Positions 34,905 through 43,833 are shown, numbered from the stretch's first letter. The stretch: DNA of 64,000 nt from Euzebyales bacterium (GCA_035461305.1 DATHVN010000109.1:62001-126000), one strand, 5' to 3'. The notes: generated by a model not told the origin, from the sequence alone. Numbers and translations: made by a program.

Positions 34905-35662
34905 ACCGGGCGCGCTGGCTCGAGGCGCTCGGCATTCGCGCCGCTGCCGTGACCGACGAGCGGACCCTGCGTGAGGCGGAACGGCTGCGGACCGCCGGGC
35001 GGGTCATGTCGGTCCGCACCTCCGCGGGCCTGATCGAGGCGCGGGTGCAGGGGTCGCACGCTCGACCGCACCTCGTCGAGCTCGCGGTCGACACGTGGAC
35101 CGACGAGCAGTGGCACGCCGTCGGTGACCTGCTCGCGCGACAGGCCCGCCACTACGCGCGCCTGCTCGCCGGCCAGCTGCCAGACCAGTTCGACGTCGCG
35201 CTGGCCGAGCTCGGCCTGTCCCTGGTGCCCCCGGCCGGACAGTGGCGTCTGCGGTGCACCTGCGACCAGGCGTCACCGTGCGTGCACCAGGTCGCCGTGT
35301 GGCTCAGCGTCCGCGACCACCTCGACCGCGAACCGTATCTGATCACCCGGCTACGTGGTCGCAGCCGCGAGCAGCTGCTCGCCGAGATCCGCGATCAGCG
35401 GGAGGCCGGCGAGCGTTCGGGTGTCGACGCGACCACCCTCGATACACGCCGCTGGTCCCAGGCCGCCATGGATCCCGCCGAGGTACCGCTACCCGCCGTG
35501 CGCCGCCCGGCGACCACGGCTGGACCCCTGCGGATGCTCGGCGACCCACCGGGCTGGGCGGGAGTGGCTGACGCGCTCACGATGTTCGGGCCCGCGATCG
35601 AGGCGGCGGGTGAGCGCGCGCGCCTCCTGCTCAGCGAGGACGGCCACGTCGAAGACGGCTGA
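34901..35662 (+). CDS. SWIM zinc-finger protein paired with SNF2 ATPase
   Basis: A 253-residue protein with a SWIM zinc finger, CTCDQASPCVHQVAVWL (Cys-x-Cys...Cys-x-His). It starts at a GTG overlapping the SNF2 stop codon, so the two should be made together. In many bacteria a SWIM-finger protein is encoded beside this type of SNF2 ATPase; the finger probably guides DNA or protein binding. The precise role, DNA repair or transcription, is not established from sequence. Confidence 0.85.
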   Translation: MNRARWLEALGIRAAAVTDERTLREAERLRTAGRVMSVRTSAGLIEARVQGSHARPHLVELAVDTWTDEQWHAVGDLLARQARHYARLLAGQLPDQFDVALAELGLSLVPPAGQWRLRCTCDQASPCVHQVAVWLSVRDHLDREPYLITRLRGRSREQLLAEIRDQREAGERSGVDATTLDTRRWSQAAMDPAEVPLPAVRRPATTAGPLRMLGDPPGWAGVADALTMFGPAIEAAGERARLLLSEDGHVEDG

Positions 35663-35758
35663 GCCGGTCCAGGCGCGGGAGCCCTCAGGGGACAGGTCGG
35701 GGGTCGCCGAGGACGTGATCGTGCCGGGGCGCCGGCGCGCCTGCCGAGGCCGTAGGCG

Positions 35759-36154
35759 CTAGGCGACGTCCTGCAGCCCGGGAGGCAGGGTGCCGGTCGC
35801 GCGCCGCCATCCCGCGGCCGCACCACGGCTGGCTACCATGCGCGCGACGCCGATCACCAGTCCGGTCGCGGCGGTCCATGCGATGGCCTCGCCCCATGAG
35901 GTGGCGGGATCGGCCGGGTTGTTCGGTGGTTCCGACTTCGCGACGCTGCGCCACACGGCAATCAGCAGGTTGCGCACCGCCATGCTCGCCAGCACCGCGG
36001 CGCCCGTCGCCGCGATCTTCCAGACGGTCTTCTCCATCGCCTGTCCCATCTCTGCGCGCATCTCGTCGTTGAAGACGTCCAGGTCGCGTCCCAAGCGCTC
36101 GCGTGCGGCGCGCACGGCCTCGTGCTGGGGAAGCAGCCCCTTGGTCTCGTTCAC
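35759..36154 (-). CDS. DUF4235 membrane protein
   Basis: A 131-residue small membrane protein. WKIAATGAAVLASMAVRNLL is a likely membrane segment and PPNNPADPATSWGEAIAW the family signature, followed by a second hydrophobic stretch. I chose GTG 36154 because it overlaps the upstream gene's stop as GTGA and GAGG precedes it; an ATG at 36181 would overlap by 31 bases. Function unknown; the family is actinobacterial. Confidence 0.78.
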   Translation of the reverse strand: MNETKGLLPQHEAVRAARERLGRDLDVFNDEMRAEMGQAMEKTVWKIAATGAAVLASMAVRNLLIAVWRSVAKSEPPNNPADPATSWGEAIAWTAATGLVIGVARMVASRGAAAGWRRATGTLPPGLQDVA

Positions 36155-36594
36155 CGTCCTCGCAGGTGTGTCTTGACCCACGCCATGTCCTCCTGCACGT
36201 TCGTCTTCGCCTGCTCAACGGACACGGGCGTGCCCAGCTTGTTCCTGCCGATCAGCATCAGCACGGCGGCGATGAGGATCAGGACCCCAGCCACGATGAG
36301 CGCCGCAGCCCATCCTGGCATGACCAGTGCGAGTGCGAATCCCGCCGCGATCAGCAGGCCCTGCACGGCCAGCCACAGCAGCACGGCCGCGCCAATCATC
36401 AAGCCCATGCCGAGGCCGTTGGCCATGACGCCCTGCGTCAGCTCGGCCTTGGCCAGGTCGATCTCGGCGCGGACCAGCTCCGACGTGTCCTGCGCGACCG
36501 CCTTGAGCGCTGTGGCGGCGCCGATGGTCGGCCTGGCTCCGAACGTGTAGCGCGATCCCGGTGGCGGCCGTCCGTCCGTGTCAATCTCCGTCAT
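36151..36594 (-). CDS. Actinobacterial Holin-X / phage-holin superfamily III-like membrane protein
   Basis: A 147-residue protein with the amphipathic SELVRAEIDLAKAELTQG followed by two long hydrophobic segments (about residues 58-80 and 86-108) and a polar tail. This pattern fits the Holin-X/DUF1469 group of chromosomal membrane proteins, which despite the name are not in phages here. It forms a two-gene unit with DUF4235 and is divergent from the sigma factor gene. Confidence 0.72.
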   Translation of the reverse strand: MTEIDTDGRPPPGSRYTFGARPTIGAATALKAVAQDTSELVRAEIDLAKAELTQGVMANGLGMGLMIGAAVLLWLAVQGLLIAAGFALALVMPGWAAALIVAGVLILIAAVLMLIGRNKLGTPVSVEQAKTNVQEDMAWVKTHLRGR

Positions 36595-36997
36595 CTGCCC
36601 ACCCGCTGTCGTGTGACGTTGTCTCGTCGCGTCCGATGGTACCCGGTGTGGTGCATTCCCAGCGTGCACCTCCACACCCGTTGGTACGCGAGATCGTGCT
36701 CATCCGCGGAGCCCATCACACGCCGGGAGGGTACGAAGTGGTACGACCGGGTATCCGTTCCGAGCAGCCACGGCAAGGAGTCGGGTTGCACGATCAGACG
36801 GCACCACGCACCATGTGCAGCGCGCCTGGTGCCACAGGTGCGCATCGTAGCGGTCCGCGCACCGTATCCTGGCAGGCGTCCGCATGTCCCAACCCGGGTC
36901 GTTCCGGTCACCAGGACGGACCCGACCACCGGTTTGCGCGGTGCGGGCGGGCGCGAGCACGGACGTTGGACGGGTCGAACGAAGGGTGACGGCGACG
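36595..36997 (+). promoter_or_regulatory. Sigma-factor upstream region with hairpin and four GGTAC boxes
   Basis: No gene is seen in these 403 bases. A hairpin with GGTGTGG-TGCA / TGCA-CCT-CCACACC arms spans 36645-36678. GGTAC occurs four times (from 36638, 36683, 36730 and 36740); the last two, both GGTACGA, lie exactly 10 bp apart, one helical turn. TATCCT at 36864 is a possible -10. Overlapping open frames here are Arg/Pro-rich noise. Confidence 0.45.
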
Positions 36998-37930
36998 GTG
37001 CCACAGATCGTAGAGGAGATGCCGCTCCACGATCACGTGCAGCTGTACCTGCGCGAGATGGCGCGGACCGCCCTGTTGACCGCGGAGGAGGAGGTCGACC
37101 TCGCGAAGCGCTACGAGGCCGGTCTCGAGGCCGACCGTCTGATCAAGAACGGCGGCGAGCAGCAGCAGCCCCGACGACGGCAGCTCCAACAGGTGCTGCG
37201 GGACGGCCAGCGCGCCAAGGAACGCCTGGTGCAGGCCAACCTCCGACTTGTCGTGTCCGTCGCCAAGCGCTACCAGGGCCAGGGACTGCCACTGCTCGAC
37301 CTCATCCAGGAGGGCAACCTCGGGCTGCTCCGCGCCGTGGAGAAGTTCGACTATCGCCGCGGCTACAAGTTCTCGACGTACGCGACCTGGTGGATCCGCC
37401 AGGCGGTGGGACGCGGCGTCGCCGACAAGGGCCGCACGATCCGTCTGCCCGTGCACATGATGGAGCGGGTCCGCCGTGCGCTGTCGATGCAGCGCGACCT
37501 GGCCGAGAGCCTGGGACGTGAGCCCGCGATCGAGGAGCTCGCCGAGGAGCTCGGCGAAGACGTCGAGACCGTCGAGGAGCTGCTCACCTACGCCCGGACG
37601 CCGACGTCACTGGAGACGCCGGTCGGTGAGGACGGCGACGCCGAGCTCGGTGACTTCATCGAGGACCGCAACGCCGACGACCCGATGGAGGTCGCGGCGA
37701 AGGGCATGGCCCGCCGGGAACTGCTCGACGTCGTCGCCGGGCTGCCCGAGCGGGAACGCATCATCCTCGAGCTGAGGTTCGGCCTGCTTGACGGCGAGGC
37801 GCGCACGCTCGACGACGTCGGCCGGTACTTCGGCCTCACGCGGGAGCGCATCCGTCAACTTGAGGCGCGCGCGCTGTCCAAGCTGCGCCATCCCTCGCGT
37901 GGCCGCGCGCTCAGCGACACCGCCGCCTGA
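36998..37930 (+). CDS. RpoD/SigA-like sigma-70 factor without region 1.1
   Basis: A group 1/2 sigma factor, 310 residues. Region 1.2 is HVQLYLREMARTALLTAEEE. Regions 2.1-2.4 include RLVVSVAKRYQGQGLPLLDL and YKFSTYATWWIRQAVGRG, with the core -10 recognition helix. Region 3 and region 4.2 (TLDDVGRYFGLTRERIRQLE) are intact. The acidic region 1.1 is absent, suggesting either a short primary factor or a group 2 paralog. I chose GTG 36998, twelve bases after GAAGG; ATG 37019 has its GAGGAG directly abutting. Confidence 0.88.
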   Translation: MPQIVEEMPLHDHVQLYLREMARTALLTAEEEVDLAKRYEAGLEADRLIKNGGEQQQPRRRQLQQVLRDGQRAKERLVQANLRLVVSVAKRYQGQGLPLLDLIQEGNLGLLRAVEKFDYRRGYKFSTYATWWIRQAVGRGVADKGRTIRLPVHMMERVRRALSMQRDLAESLGREPAIEELAEELGEDVETVEELLTYARTPTSLETPVGEDGDAELGDFIEDRNADDPMEVAAKGMARRELLDVVAGLPERERIILELRFGLLDGEARTLDDVGRYFGLTRERIRQLEARALSKLRHPSRGRALSDTAA

Positions 37931-37952
37931 CGCCCACGACAGCCGACGTCGC

Positions 37953-38360
37953 ATGTCCGCAGGCGCCGACAGGATCGAGGCCGCGGGCGGCGTGCTGTGG
38001 CGCAGGGATACGGACGGTCTGCGGTACGCGATCATCCACCGCCCCAAGTACGATGACTGGTCGCTGCCCAAGGGCAAGCTGGATCCCGGCGAGACCCACG
38101 AGCAGGCCGCCGTCCGCGAGGTCGAGGAGGAGACCGGCTGGCAGGCCGAGGTCGGTCCGGAGCTCGGCGTGATCACCTACGAGCACGGCGGCCGTCCCAA
38201 GCGGGTGGAGTACTGGAGCATGCGTGCCATCGACGGTGACTTCGTCCCGAACAAGGAGGTCGACGACCTGCGGTGGCTGCCTCAGGACCAGGCGCGGGCG
38301 CTGTTGAGCTACGACCGCGACCGTGACGTCTTCGACCGCTTCGTGGCGGCGCTCGACTGA
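37953..38360 (+). CDS. NUDIX hydrolase
   Basis: A 135-residue NUDIX protein that cleaves nucleoside-diphosphate-linked substrates. The box GKLDPGETHEQAAVREVEEE followed by TGW fits the consensus. The EAAGGVLWRRDTDGLRYAIIH start and the WSLPKGK motif resemble diadenosine-polyphosphate / RNA-cap-type hydrolases, including some actinobacterial MutT1 N-terminal domains; the histidine phosphatase domain of MutT1 is not present. It begins 22 bases after the sigma factor. Confidence 0.88.
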   Translation: MSAGADRIEAAGGVLWRRDTDGLRYAIIHRPKYDDWSLPKGKLDPGETHEQAAVREVEEETGWQAEVGPELGVITYEHGGRPKRVEYWSMRAIDGDFVPNKEVDDLRWLPQDQARALLSYDRDRDVFDRFVAALD

Positions 38361-38388
38361 GGCGCGTGGCTACCCGTGGTGCGTGGGT

Positions 38389-38895
38389 CTACAGGTCCTG
38401 CTCCAGCAGGTCCATGAGCAGACAGTCCTGCCAGGTGCCGTCCGCGGCTCGCTCGTACTGACGCATCACGCCCACGGACTGGAAGCCGACGCGGGAGAAC
38501 GTCCGGATGGCGGGATCGTTGTCGACAGCCGGGTACACCGCGACCCGGTGGTGGCTGCGGTCATAGATGAGGTGGCGCACAAGGGTGCGCACGGCGTCGG
38601 TGGCCAGGCCCTTGCCCTGCTCCTCGGGGTCAAGGAAGAGATCCATGCTGGCGTGCCGGTAGTCCCGGGCGGGCTCCTCGGCGTACTGCACCGAACCGAT
38701 CACCCGTGTGTCCAGTGCGATCACGTACACGGTCAGATCGGTGCTGTCGACCAGCACGTCGCGCACCCGGGCATGGTCGTACCGCGGCCACCACCGCGTG
38801 ACCTCGGGCAACGCGAGGATGTGCGTCAGCGGCTCGGCGTCGGCGGCCGTGGCCGGGCGCAGCGTCACGTGCGCTCCGTGCAACCTGGCCGCCAT
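38389..38895 (-). CDS. GNAT-family N-acetyltransferase (AAC(6')-like)
   Basis: A 168-residue acetyltransferase. [14 protein letters not shown] opens the fold; [20 protein letters not shown] is the acetyl-CoA-binding motif A, and [20 protein letters not shown] motif B. The sequence pattern resembles aminoglycoside 6'-N-acetyltransferase-like proteins, but substrate cannot be inferred. Start ATG 38895 has GAGG upstream. It is divergent from leuB. Confidence 0.82.
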   Translation of the reverse strand: MAARLHGAHVTLRPATAADAEPLTHILALPEVTRWWPRYDHARVRDVLVDSTDLTVYVIALDTRVIGSVQYAEEPARDYRHASMDLFLDPEEQGKGLATDAVRTLVRHLIYDRSHHRVAVYPAVDNDPAIRTFSRVGFQSVGVMRQYERAADGTWQDCLLMDLLEQDL

Positions 38896-39094
38896 GCGGG
38901 GACCTCGACTTCCGCTCCGGACACCGCCTTCGACACGGCGCCTGGATCGTATCGTGCCAGATCCCGGCAGCGCGTGCTGGCGTTTCGTACGGTCCGACGG
39001 ATCGGCACCCCACCGGGCTGCGTCGCCACCCGCAGATGTGGCAGGCTCTAGCTGCAGCGACGACACAGCGGCGAAACGCGCGCAAGGGAGCACG

Positions 39095-40198
39095 ATGACC
39101 ACCGCCAAGCCGGCCGCCGTGGCCGAACCCTCCTCTGACCTCCAGATCGCGGTCATCGCCGGAGATGGCGTCGGTCCGGAGGTGATCAGCGAGGCGCTGA
39201 AAGCGCTGCGCGTCGCGGCGACACGCTTCGGCTTCACCGTCGACACGACCACCTACGACCTCGGTGGACGTCGGTACCTGCGGACCGGGGAGGTTCTGCC
39301 CGACCCGGTGCTTGCCGAACTGGCCGAGCACGACGCGATCCTCCTGGGTGCGGTCGGCACGCCGGACGTTCCACCTGGTGTGCTCGAGCGGGGCCTGCTG
39401 CTGCGCCTGCGCTTCGCGTTCGACCAGTACGTCAACCTTCGACCGGTGCGGCTGCTCCCCGGGGTCACGTCCCCCGTCGCCGGTCTCACGCCCGAGCAGT
39501 GCGACCTCGTGGTCGTGCGCGAGAACACCGAGGGTGCATACGCCGGCGCCGGCGGTGCGCTGTACCTCGGCACACCCGCCGAGGTCGCGACGCAGGACTC
39601 GATCAACACCCGACGCGGCGTCGAACGGGTCGTGCGGTTCGCCTTCGAGGCCGCGCAGCATCGTGGTGGGCACGTGACCCTGTGCCACAAGACCAACGTG
39701 CTCACCTTCGCCGGTGATCTGTGGAAGCGGACCGTGGATGACGTCGCGGCCGACCATCCCGACGTCACCGTCGACTACACCCACGTCGACGCCGCGTGCC
39801 TGTACCTGGTGACCGACCCCGGTCGCTTCGACGTGATCGTCACCGACAACCTGTTCGGTGACATCATCACCGACCTCGGAGCGGCCGTGCAGGGCGGTAT
39901 GGGCCTGGCGGCCAGTGGCAATCTCAACCCGACCGGTATCGCCCCGAGCATGTTCGAGCCGGTGCACGGGTCGGCTCCGGACATCGCCGGGACAGGCCAG
40001 GCCAACCCGGTCGCCGCGGTGCTGTCGGTGGCGATGTGCCTCGAGCATGTCGGTCACGACAAGGCGGCGACCTCGATCGACAACGCCGTCGCCGCGATCC
40101 TGCCACAACTCGCCGCGATGGGTGGCGACGCGATGGGCTACTCGACCAAGGAGATCGGTGACCGGATCGCCCAGGCCGTCGCGTCAGGCGCGGCCTGA
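39095..40198 (+). CDS. leuB: 3-Isopropylmalate dehydrogenase
   Basis: NAD-dependent oxidative decarboxylase of leucine synthesis, 367 residues. It has [17 protein letters not shown], the substrate-binding [32 protein letters not shown] and the metal-binding [18 protein letters not shown]. The adenosine loop is [25 protein letters not shown] lies a few bases before ATG 39095. It is separate from leuACD and placed before the cimA leader. CimA-pathway methylmalate may also be its substrate, as in other organisms. Confidence 0.95.
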   Translation: MTTAKPAAVAEPSSDLQIAVIAGDGVGPEVISEALKALRVAATRFGFTVDTTTYDLGGRRYLRTGEVLPDPVLAELAEHDAILLGAVGTPDVPPGVLERGLLLRLRFAFDQYVNLRPVRLLPGVTSPVAGLTPEQCDLVVVRENTEGAYAGAGGALYLGTPAEVATQDSINTRRGVERVVRFAFEAAQHRGGHVTLCHKTNVLTFAGDLWKRTVDDVAADHPDVTVDYTHVDAACLYLVTDPGRFDVIVTDNLFGDIITDLGAAVQGGMGLAASGNLNPTGIAPSMFEPVHGSAPDIAGTGQANPVAAVLSVAMCLEHVGHDKAATSIDNAVAAILPQLAAMGGDAMGYSTKEIGDRIAQAVASGAA

Positions 40199-40252
40199 GC
40201 GTGTGGGACGCGGGCGACCGCCTGCACCGGTGGAGCCTGCGAGCCGGCCAGG

Positions 40253-40281
40253 TTGAGTTTCGCCAGGGCCTTGGGCACAAT
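40253..40281 (+). promoter_or_regulatory. cimA leader promoter
   Basis: TTGAGT (40253-40258), a 17-bp spacer and CACAAT (40276-40281). Transcription would start about seven bases later, at the ATG of the leader frame, giving a leaderless leader-peptide message like that of leuA. Confidence 0.55.
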
Positions 40282-40288
40282 CGCAGCC

Positions 40289-40393
40289 ATGCGTGCGATC
40301 ACGTCTCCCACTGCCGCGCTGCACGAAGGCGCGGACCACCGCCGGCCCACCGCCGGCGCCAGCGACGTGATCATCATCCGCAGGTCCCGTTAG
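40289..40393 (+). CDS. cimA leader peptide with Ile-Ile-Ile codons
   Basis: A 34-residue frame from ATG 40289 to TAG 40391. Near its end are V-I-I-I encoded by GTG ATC ATC ATC (40367-40378), followed by R-R-S-R and the stop. Isoleucine is the end product of the citramalate route started by the downstream gene, so three consecutive Ile codons just before a hairpin fit attenuation by charged tRNA-Ile. No second protein-coding role is evident. Support is from codon content, promoter spacing and position. Confidence 0.65.
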   Translation: MRAITSPTAALHEGADHRRPTAGASDVIIIRRSR

Positions 40394-40401
40394 GGCCGGC
40401 A

Positions 40402-40433
40402 GCTGGTGCCGGGCCGACGGGGTCCGCACCAGC
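40402..40433 (+). terminator. Attenuator-type hairpin before cimA
   Basis: GCTGGTGC (40402-40409) and GCACCAGC (40426-40433) are perfect complements around a 16-base loop, beginning nine bases after the leader stop. There is no T-run; it may block transcription or the initiation region of cimA. Confidence 0.5.
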
Positions 40434-40482
40434 GCGCTCCGCAGCCCGGCATCGGCCAGCACACCACCCGAAAGGCCATGCC

Positions 40483-42117
40483 GTGACCGTTACCTTCGAG
40501 CAGCAGCCCCACGCGCGTCCAGCCGTGCCCGCGCTGTACGACACGACCTTGCGCGACGGGACGCAGCAGGAGGGCATCTCGCTGACGGTCGACGACAAGC
40601 TGCGTGTCGCCAGGATCCTCGACACCCTCGGCGTCGCGTTCGTCGAGGGTGGCTGGCCCGGCGCGAACCCCAAGGACACCGAGTTCTTCAAGCGGGCCGC
40701 CTCGGGAGATCTCAAGTTGACGCGCGCCGTCCTCACGGCGTTCGGCATGACCCGTCGCCCCAACGCCGACGCCGCCGGTGACCCCACGCTGGACGCGCTG
40801 CTGACCGCCGAGACGCCGGTGATCTGCCTGGTCGGCAAGTCCGACATCCTCCACGTCGACACGGCGCTGCGCACCAGCGGCGACGAGAACCTGGCCATGG
40901 TCGCCAGCTCGATCAAGCTGCTACGCGACGAGGGCAGGCGCGTGCTGTTCGACGCCGAGCACTTCTTCGACGGCTACCGCCGGGACCCCGCGTACGCGCT
41001 GGCGGTGCTGCGCGCTGCCGCCGATGCGGGTGCGGAGTGCGTCGTCCTGTGCGACACGAACGGTGGTGCGCTGCCCGCACAGGTCCACGACGTGGTCTCG
41101 ACCGTCGTGGCCGAGCTCGGCGCCGGGGTGGACGTCGGCGTCCACGTCCACAACGACGCCGACTGCGCCGTCGCCAACTCACTCGTCGGCCTGCAGGCCG
41201 GAGCCAGCCACGTGCAGGGGACCGTCAATGGCATCGGCGAGCGCTGCGGCAACGCCAACCTGATGTCGCTGATCCCGAACCTGAAGTTGAAGCTCGGTCT
41301 CGACGTGGTCGACGACGCCGACCTGTCGCGGTTGACCCGTCTGGCCCACGAGGTCGCCGAGATCATGAACCTCACACCCGATCCCCATGCGCCGTACGTG
41401 GGACACGCGGCGTTCGCGCACAAGGCGGGCCTGCACGTGTCGGCGCTGGCGCGGCGCACCGACCTGTACCAGCACGTCGAACCCGATCTGGTCGGCAACT
41501 CGCTGCGGCTGCTCGTCAGCGAGCTGGCCGGCCGGTCGACGGTCGTGCTGAAGGGGCGCGAGCTGGGACTCGACCTCGCGTCGGACCGCGTGGCGGCGGA
41601 CCGCGTCCTCGAACGGGTCAAGGAGCTCGAGCACATCGGCTACACCTTCGAGGCCGCCGACGCGTCGTTCGAGCTGCTGGTGCGTGCCGAGACCGGGATG
41701 CTTTGGGAGCACTTCCGCCTCGAGAGCTACCGGACGATCGTCGAGCGGCGCGACGACGGGACCGTGGTCGCCGAGGCCACCGTGAAGGTGTGGGTCGACG
41801 ATGAGCGCTTCATCGGCACTGGCGAGGGCAACGGGCCCGTCGACGCACTCGATCACGCGTTCCGTGCCGCCCTGTCGGATCGGCTGCCCTCGATCGCCCG
41901 GATGCACCTGCGCGACTACAAGGTGCGCATCCTCGACGCCGGCGCCGGCGCCGGCACCGGCGCGACCACCCGCGTGCTGATCCGCTCGACCGACGGCGAG
42001 CGGGACTGGGACACGGTGGGCGTGTCGTCGAACGTGATCGAGGCGTCATGGAAGGCGATGGAGGACGCGTACGCCACGGCGTTCCGGCTGGCCGTCGACA
42101 GCGGGACGTCTGCGTAG
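40483..42117 (+). CDS. cimA: (R)-Citramalate synthase
   Basis: Condenses pyruvate with acetyl-CoA to citramalate, giving 2-ketobutyrate and isoleucine without threonine. The 544-residue protein starts ALYDTTLRDGTQQEGISLTV, the version of the DRE-TIM signature typical of CimA rather than LeuA, and has VHVHNDADCAVANSLVGLQA and AFAHKAGLHVSALARR. A LeuA-type regulatory domain is present at the C-terminus. GTG 40483 lies seven bases after AAAGG. It is preceded by leuB and the Ile leader. Confidence 0.93.
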   Translation: MTVTFEQQPHARPAVPALYDTTLRDGTQQEGISLTVDDKLRVARILDTLGVAFVEGGWPGANPKDTEFFKRAASGDLKLTRAVLTAFGMTRRPNADAAGDPTLDALLTAETPVICLVGKSDILHVDTALRTSGDENLAMVASSIKLLRDEGRRVLFDAEHFFDGYRRDPAYALAVLRAAADAGAECVVLCDTNGGALPAQVHDVVSTVVAELGAGVDVGVHVHNDADCAVANSLVGLQAGASHVQGTVNGIGERCGNANLMSLIPNLKLKLGLDVVDDADLSRLTRLAHEVAEIMNLTPDPHAPYVGHAAFAHKAGLHVSALARRTDLYQHVEPDLVGNSLRLLVSELAGRSTVVLKGRELGLDLASDRVAADRVLERVKELEHIGYTFEAADASFELLVRAETGMLWEHFRLESYRTIVERRDDGTVVAEATVKVWVDDERFIGTGEGNGPVDALDHAFRAALSDRLPSIARMHLRDYKVRILDAGAGAGTGATTRVLIRSTDGERDWDTVGVSSNVIEASWKAMEDAYATAFRLAVDSGTSA

Positions 42118-42237
42118 GCGCCCGCGCTATCGTCGCAGGCAGTCCACTGCGCCCGATGTGCCGGTCTGTGATCGTTCGGGATCCTGTGGACGGGTCCGAA
42201 GGGTCGGCGCGCACTTCATCACCAGAGAGGTCTTCTG

Positions 42238-43788
42238 ATGTCCACACCGACACCGCGGGTCCGCTTCTGCCCGGCACCCAGCGGACGGCTGCATGTGGGC
42301 GGGGCCCGCACCGCGCTCTACAACTGGCTGCACGCCCGCCGCCACGGCGGCGCCTTCGTGTTCCGTGTCGAGGACACCGACGCCCAGCGTGCCACCGACG
42401 CTTCGCTGCGGGGGATGGTCGACGCGCTGCGGTTCCTGGGACTGACCTGGGACGAGGGCCCCGAGGTCGGCGGGCCGTACGGACCGTACCGTCAGAGCGA
42501 GCGTCAGGCGCTGTACGGCCGGGTCGCCGACCTGCTGCTGGCCTCCGGTGCCGCCTACGAGGCCTTCGAGACGCCCGAGGAGCTGGCGGCCCAGCGGGAG
42601 GCGGCGCAACGGGAGGGTCGCGCTCCGGGCTACGACGGTGGCCACCGCGACCTCAGCGAGGAGCAGCGCTCTGCGTTCCGCGCCGAGGGTCGCGCGCCGG
42701 CGCTCCGCCTGCGGACGCCGGACAGCCGTACGATCGAGGTCGTCGACCTCGTGCGCGGTGAGGTCGCGTTCGACTGGACGGATGTGTCCGACTTCGTGGT
42801 CCGGCGTGCTGACGGCACGGCGACATACCTGCTGGCCAATACCGTCGACGACCTGGCGATGGGCATCACGCTGATCGCCCGTGGCGAGGACCTGCTGTCG
42901 GCGACGCCGCGCCAGCGCCTGCTGATCGATCGCCTGCTCGCACGTGGTGACGATGGGCGGACCGTGCTCCAGACCGCGCTGAAGGCTGTCGGCATCGCAG
43001 GTGTGCCCGAGCCTGAGGTGCCCGCATACGCCCACCTGCCGCTGCTGGTGGGCGACGACCGCAAGCCGCTGTCGAAGCGCCACGGCTCGGTCGCCGTCGA
43101 CGAGTTCCGCCGTCAGGGCGTGCTGCCTGAGACGCTGGTGAACTTCCTCGCGTTGTGCGGCTGGAGCTACGACGGTGTCACCGAGCGCTTCACGACCGAG
43201 GAGCTCATCGAGCGGTTCTCGTTCGACCGTGTCGGGCGCAATCCGGCCGCGTTCGACACTGACAAGCTGCGGTCGATGAACGGCGACCGCATCCGCGACC
43301 TGCCGGTCGACGACCTGGCCGGCCGCCTCGTACCGCTCCTCCAGGCCGACGGGGCCCTGTCCGGTGAACCGACCGACGAGCAGCGCGCGCTGCTCGTCGC
43401 GCTGACGCCGCTGATCCAGGAGCGCATCCAGATGCTGGCCGAGGCAGTGCCCCTGATCGGCTTCTGCTTCGCCGACGAGGTCACCTACGACGATGCGGCG
43501 GTCCGCAAGCATTTGAAGCACCGGGCGGGGGAGGTCCTCGACGCTGCCGCGCCTGCGCTCGCGGGTCTCTCGTCGTGGACGACCGACGAGATCATGGAGG
43601 CGCTGGACGGCATCGCTCAGGATCTCGGCCTGGGGCGGGGCAAGACGTTCCAGCCCGTCCGCGTCGCAGTCACGGGCACGGCGGTCAGCCCGCCGCTGCC
43701 GGAGACCCTGGCCGTCATGGACCGCGACGTGGTGGTGGATCGGATCCGTGCTGCACGGTCGCTCGTGGCCGCTCCCTCCAGCGCCTGA
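42238..43788 (+). CDS. gltX: Glutamyl-tRNA synthetase
   Basis: Class I synthetase charging tRNA-Glu and, in organisms using GatCAB, also tRNA-Gln. The 516-residue protein has the HIGH-type motif in APSGRLHVGGARTALYNW (HVGG at residues 19-22), RVEDTD, and the KMSKS-type KPLSKRHGS. No GlnRS signature is present. GAGAGG precedes ATG 42238. tRNA-Gln and tRNA-Glu genes follow directly downstream, and gatB is in the same window. Confidence 0.96.
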   Translation: MSTPTPRVRFCPAPSGRLHVGGARTALYNWLHARRHGGAFVFRVEDTDAQRATDASLRGMVDALRFLGLTWDEGPEVGGPYGPYRQSERQALYGRVADLLLASGAAYEAFETPEELAAQREAAQREGRAPGYDGGHRDLSEEQRSAFRAEGRAPALRLRTPDSRTIEVVDLVRGEVAFDWTDVSDFVVRRADGTATYLLANTVDDLAMGITLIARGEDLLSATPRQRLLIDRLLARGDDGRTVLQTALKAVGIAGVPEPEVPAYAHLPLLVGDDRKPLSKRHGSVAVDEFRRQGVLPETLVNFLALCGWSYDGVTERFTTEELIERFSFDRVGRNPAAFDTDKLRSMNGDRIRDLPVDDLAGRLVPLLQADGALSGEPTDEQRALLVALTPLIQERIQMLAEAVPLIGFCFADEVTYDDAAVRKHLKHRAGEVLDAAAPALAGLSSWTTDEIMEALDGIAQDLGLGRGKTFQPVRVAVTGTAVSPPLPETLAVMDRDVVVDRIRAARSLVAAPSSA

Positions 43789-43792
43789 CCTG

Positions 43793-43821
43793 TTGTTGGG
43801 TACACCCGCCGCTGCTATGGT
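43793..43821 (+). promoter_or_regulatory. tRNA-Gln promoter
   Basis: TTGTTG (43793-43798), 17 bp, TATGGT (43816-43821). This is 12 bases before the tRNA 5' end and starts right after gltX. Confidence 0.6.
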
Positions 43822-43833
43822 CGGGACCGCCCT

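Noticed and set aside
36151-36594. Possible prophage remnant because of the holin-like gene
   Set aside because: No other phage gene is nearby; this membrane family is widespread in actinobacterial chromosomes and pairs here with DUF4235.
37000-38000. Partner relation between the RsbW-like protein (24.2 kb) and this sigma factor
   Set aside because: They are 12 kb apart, and the sigma factor has RpoD-type rather than SigB/SigF-type features.
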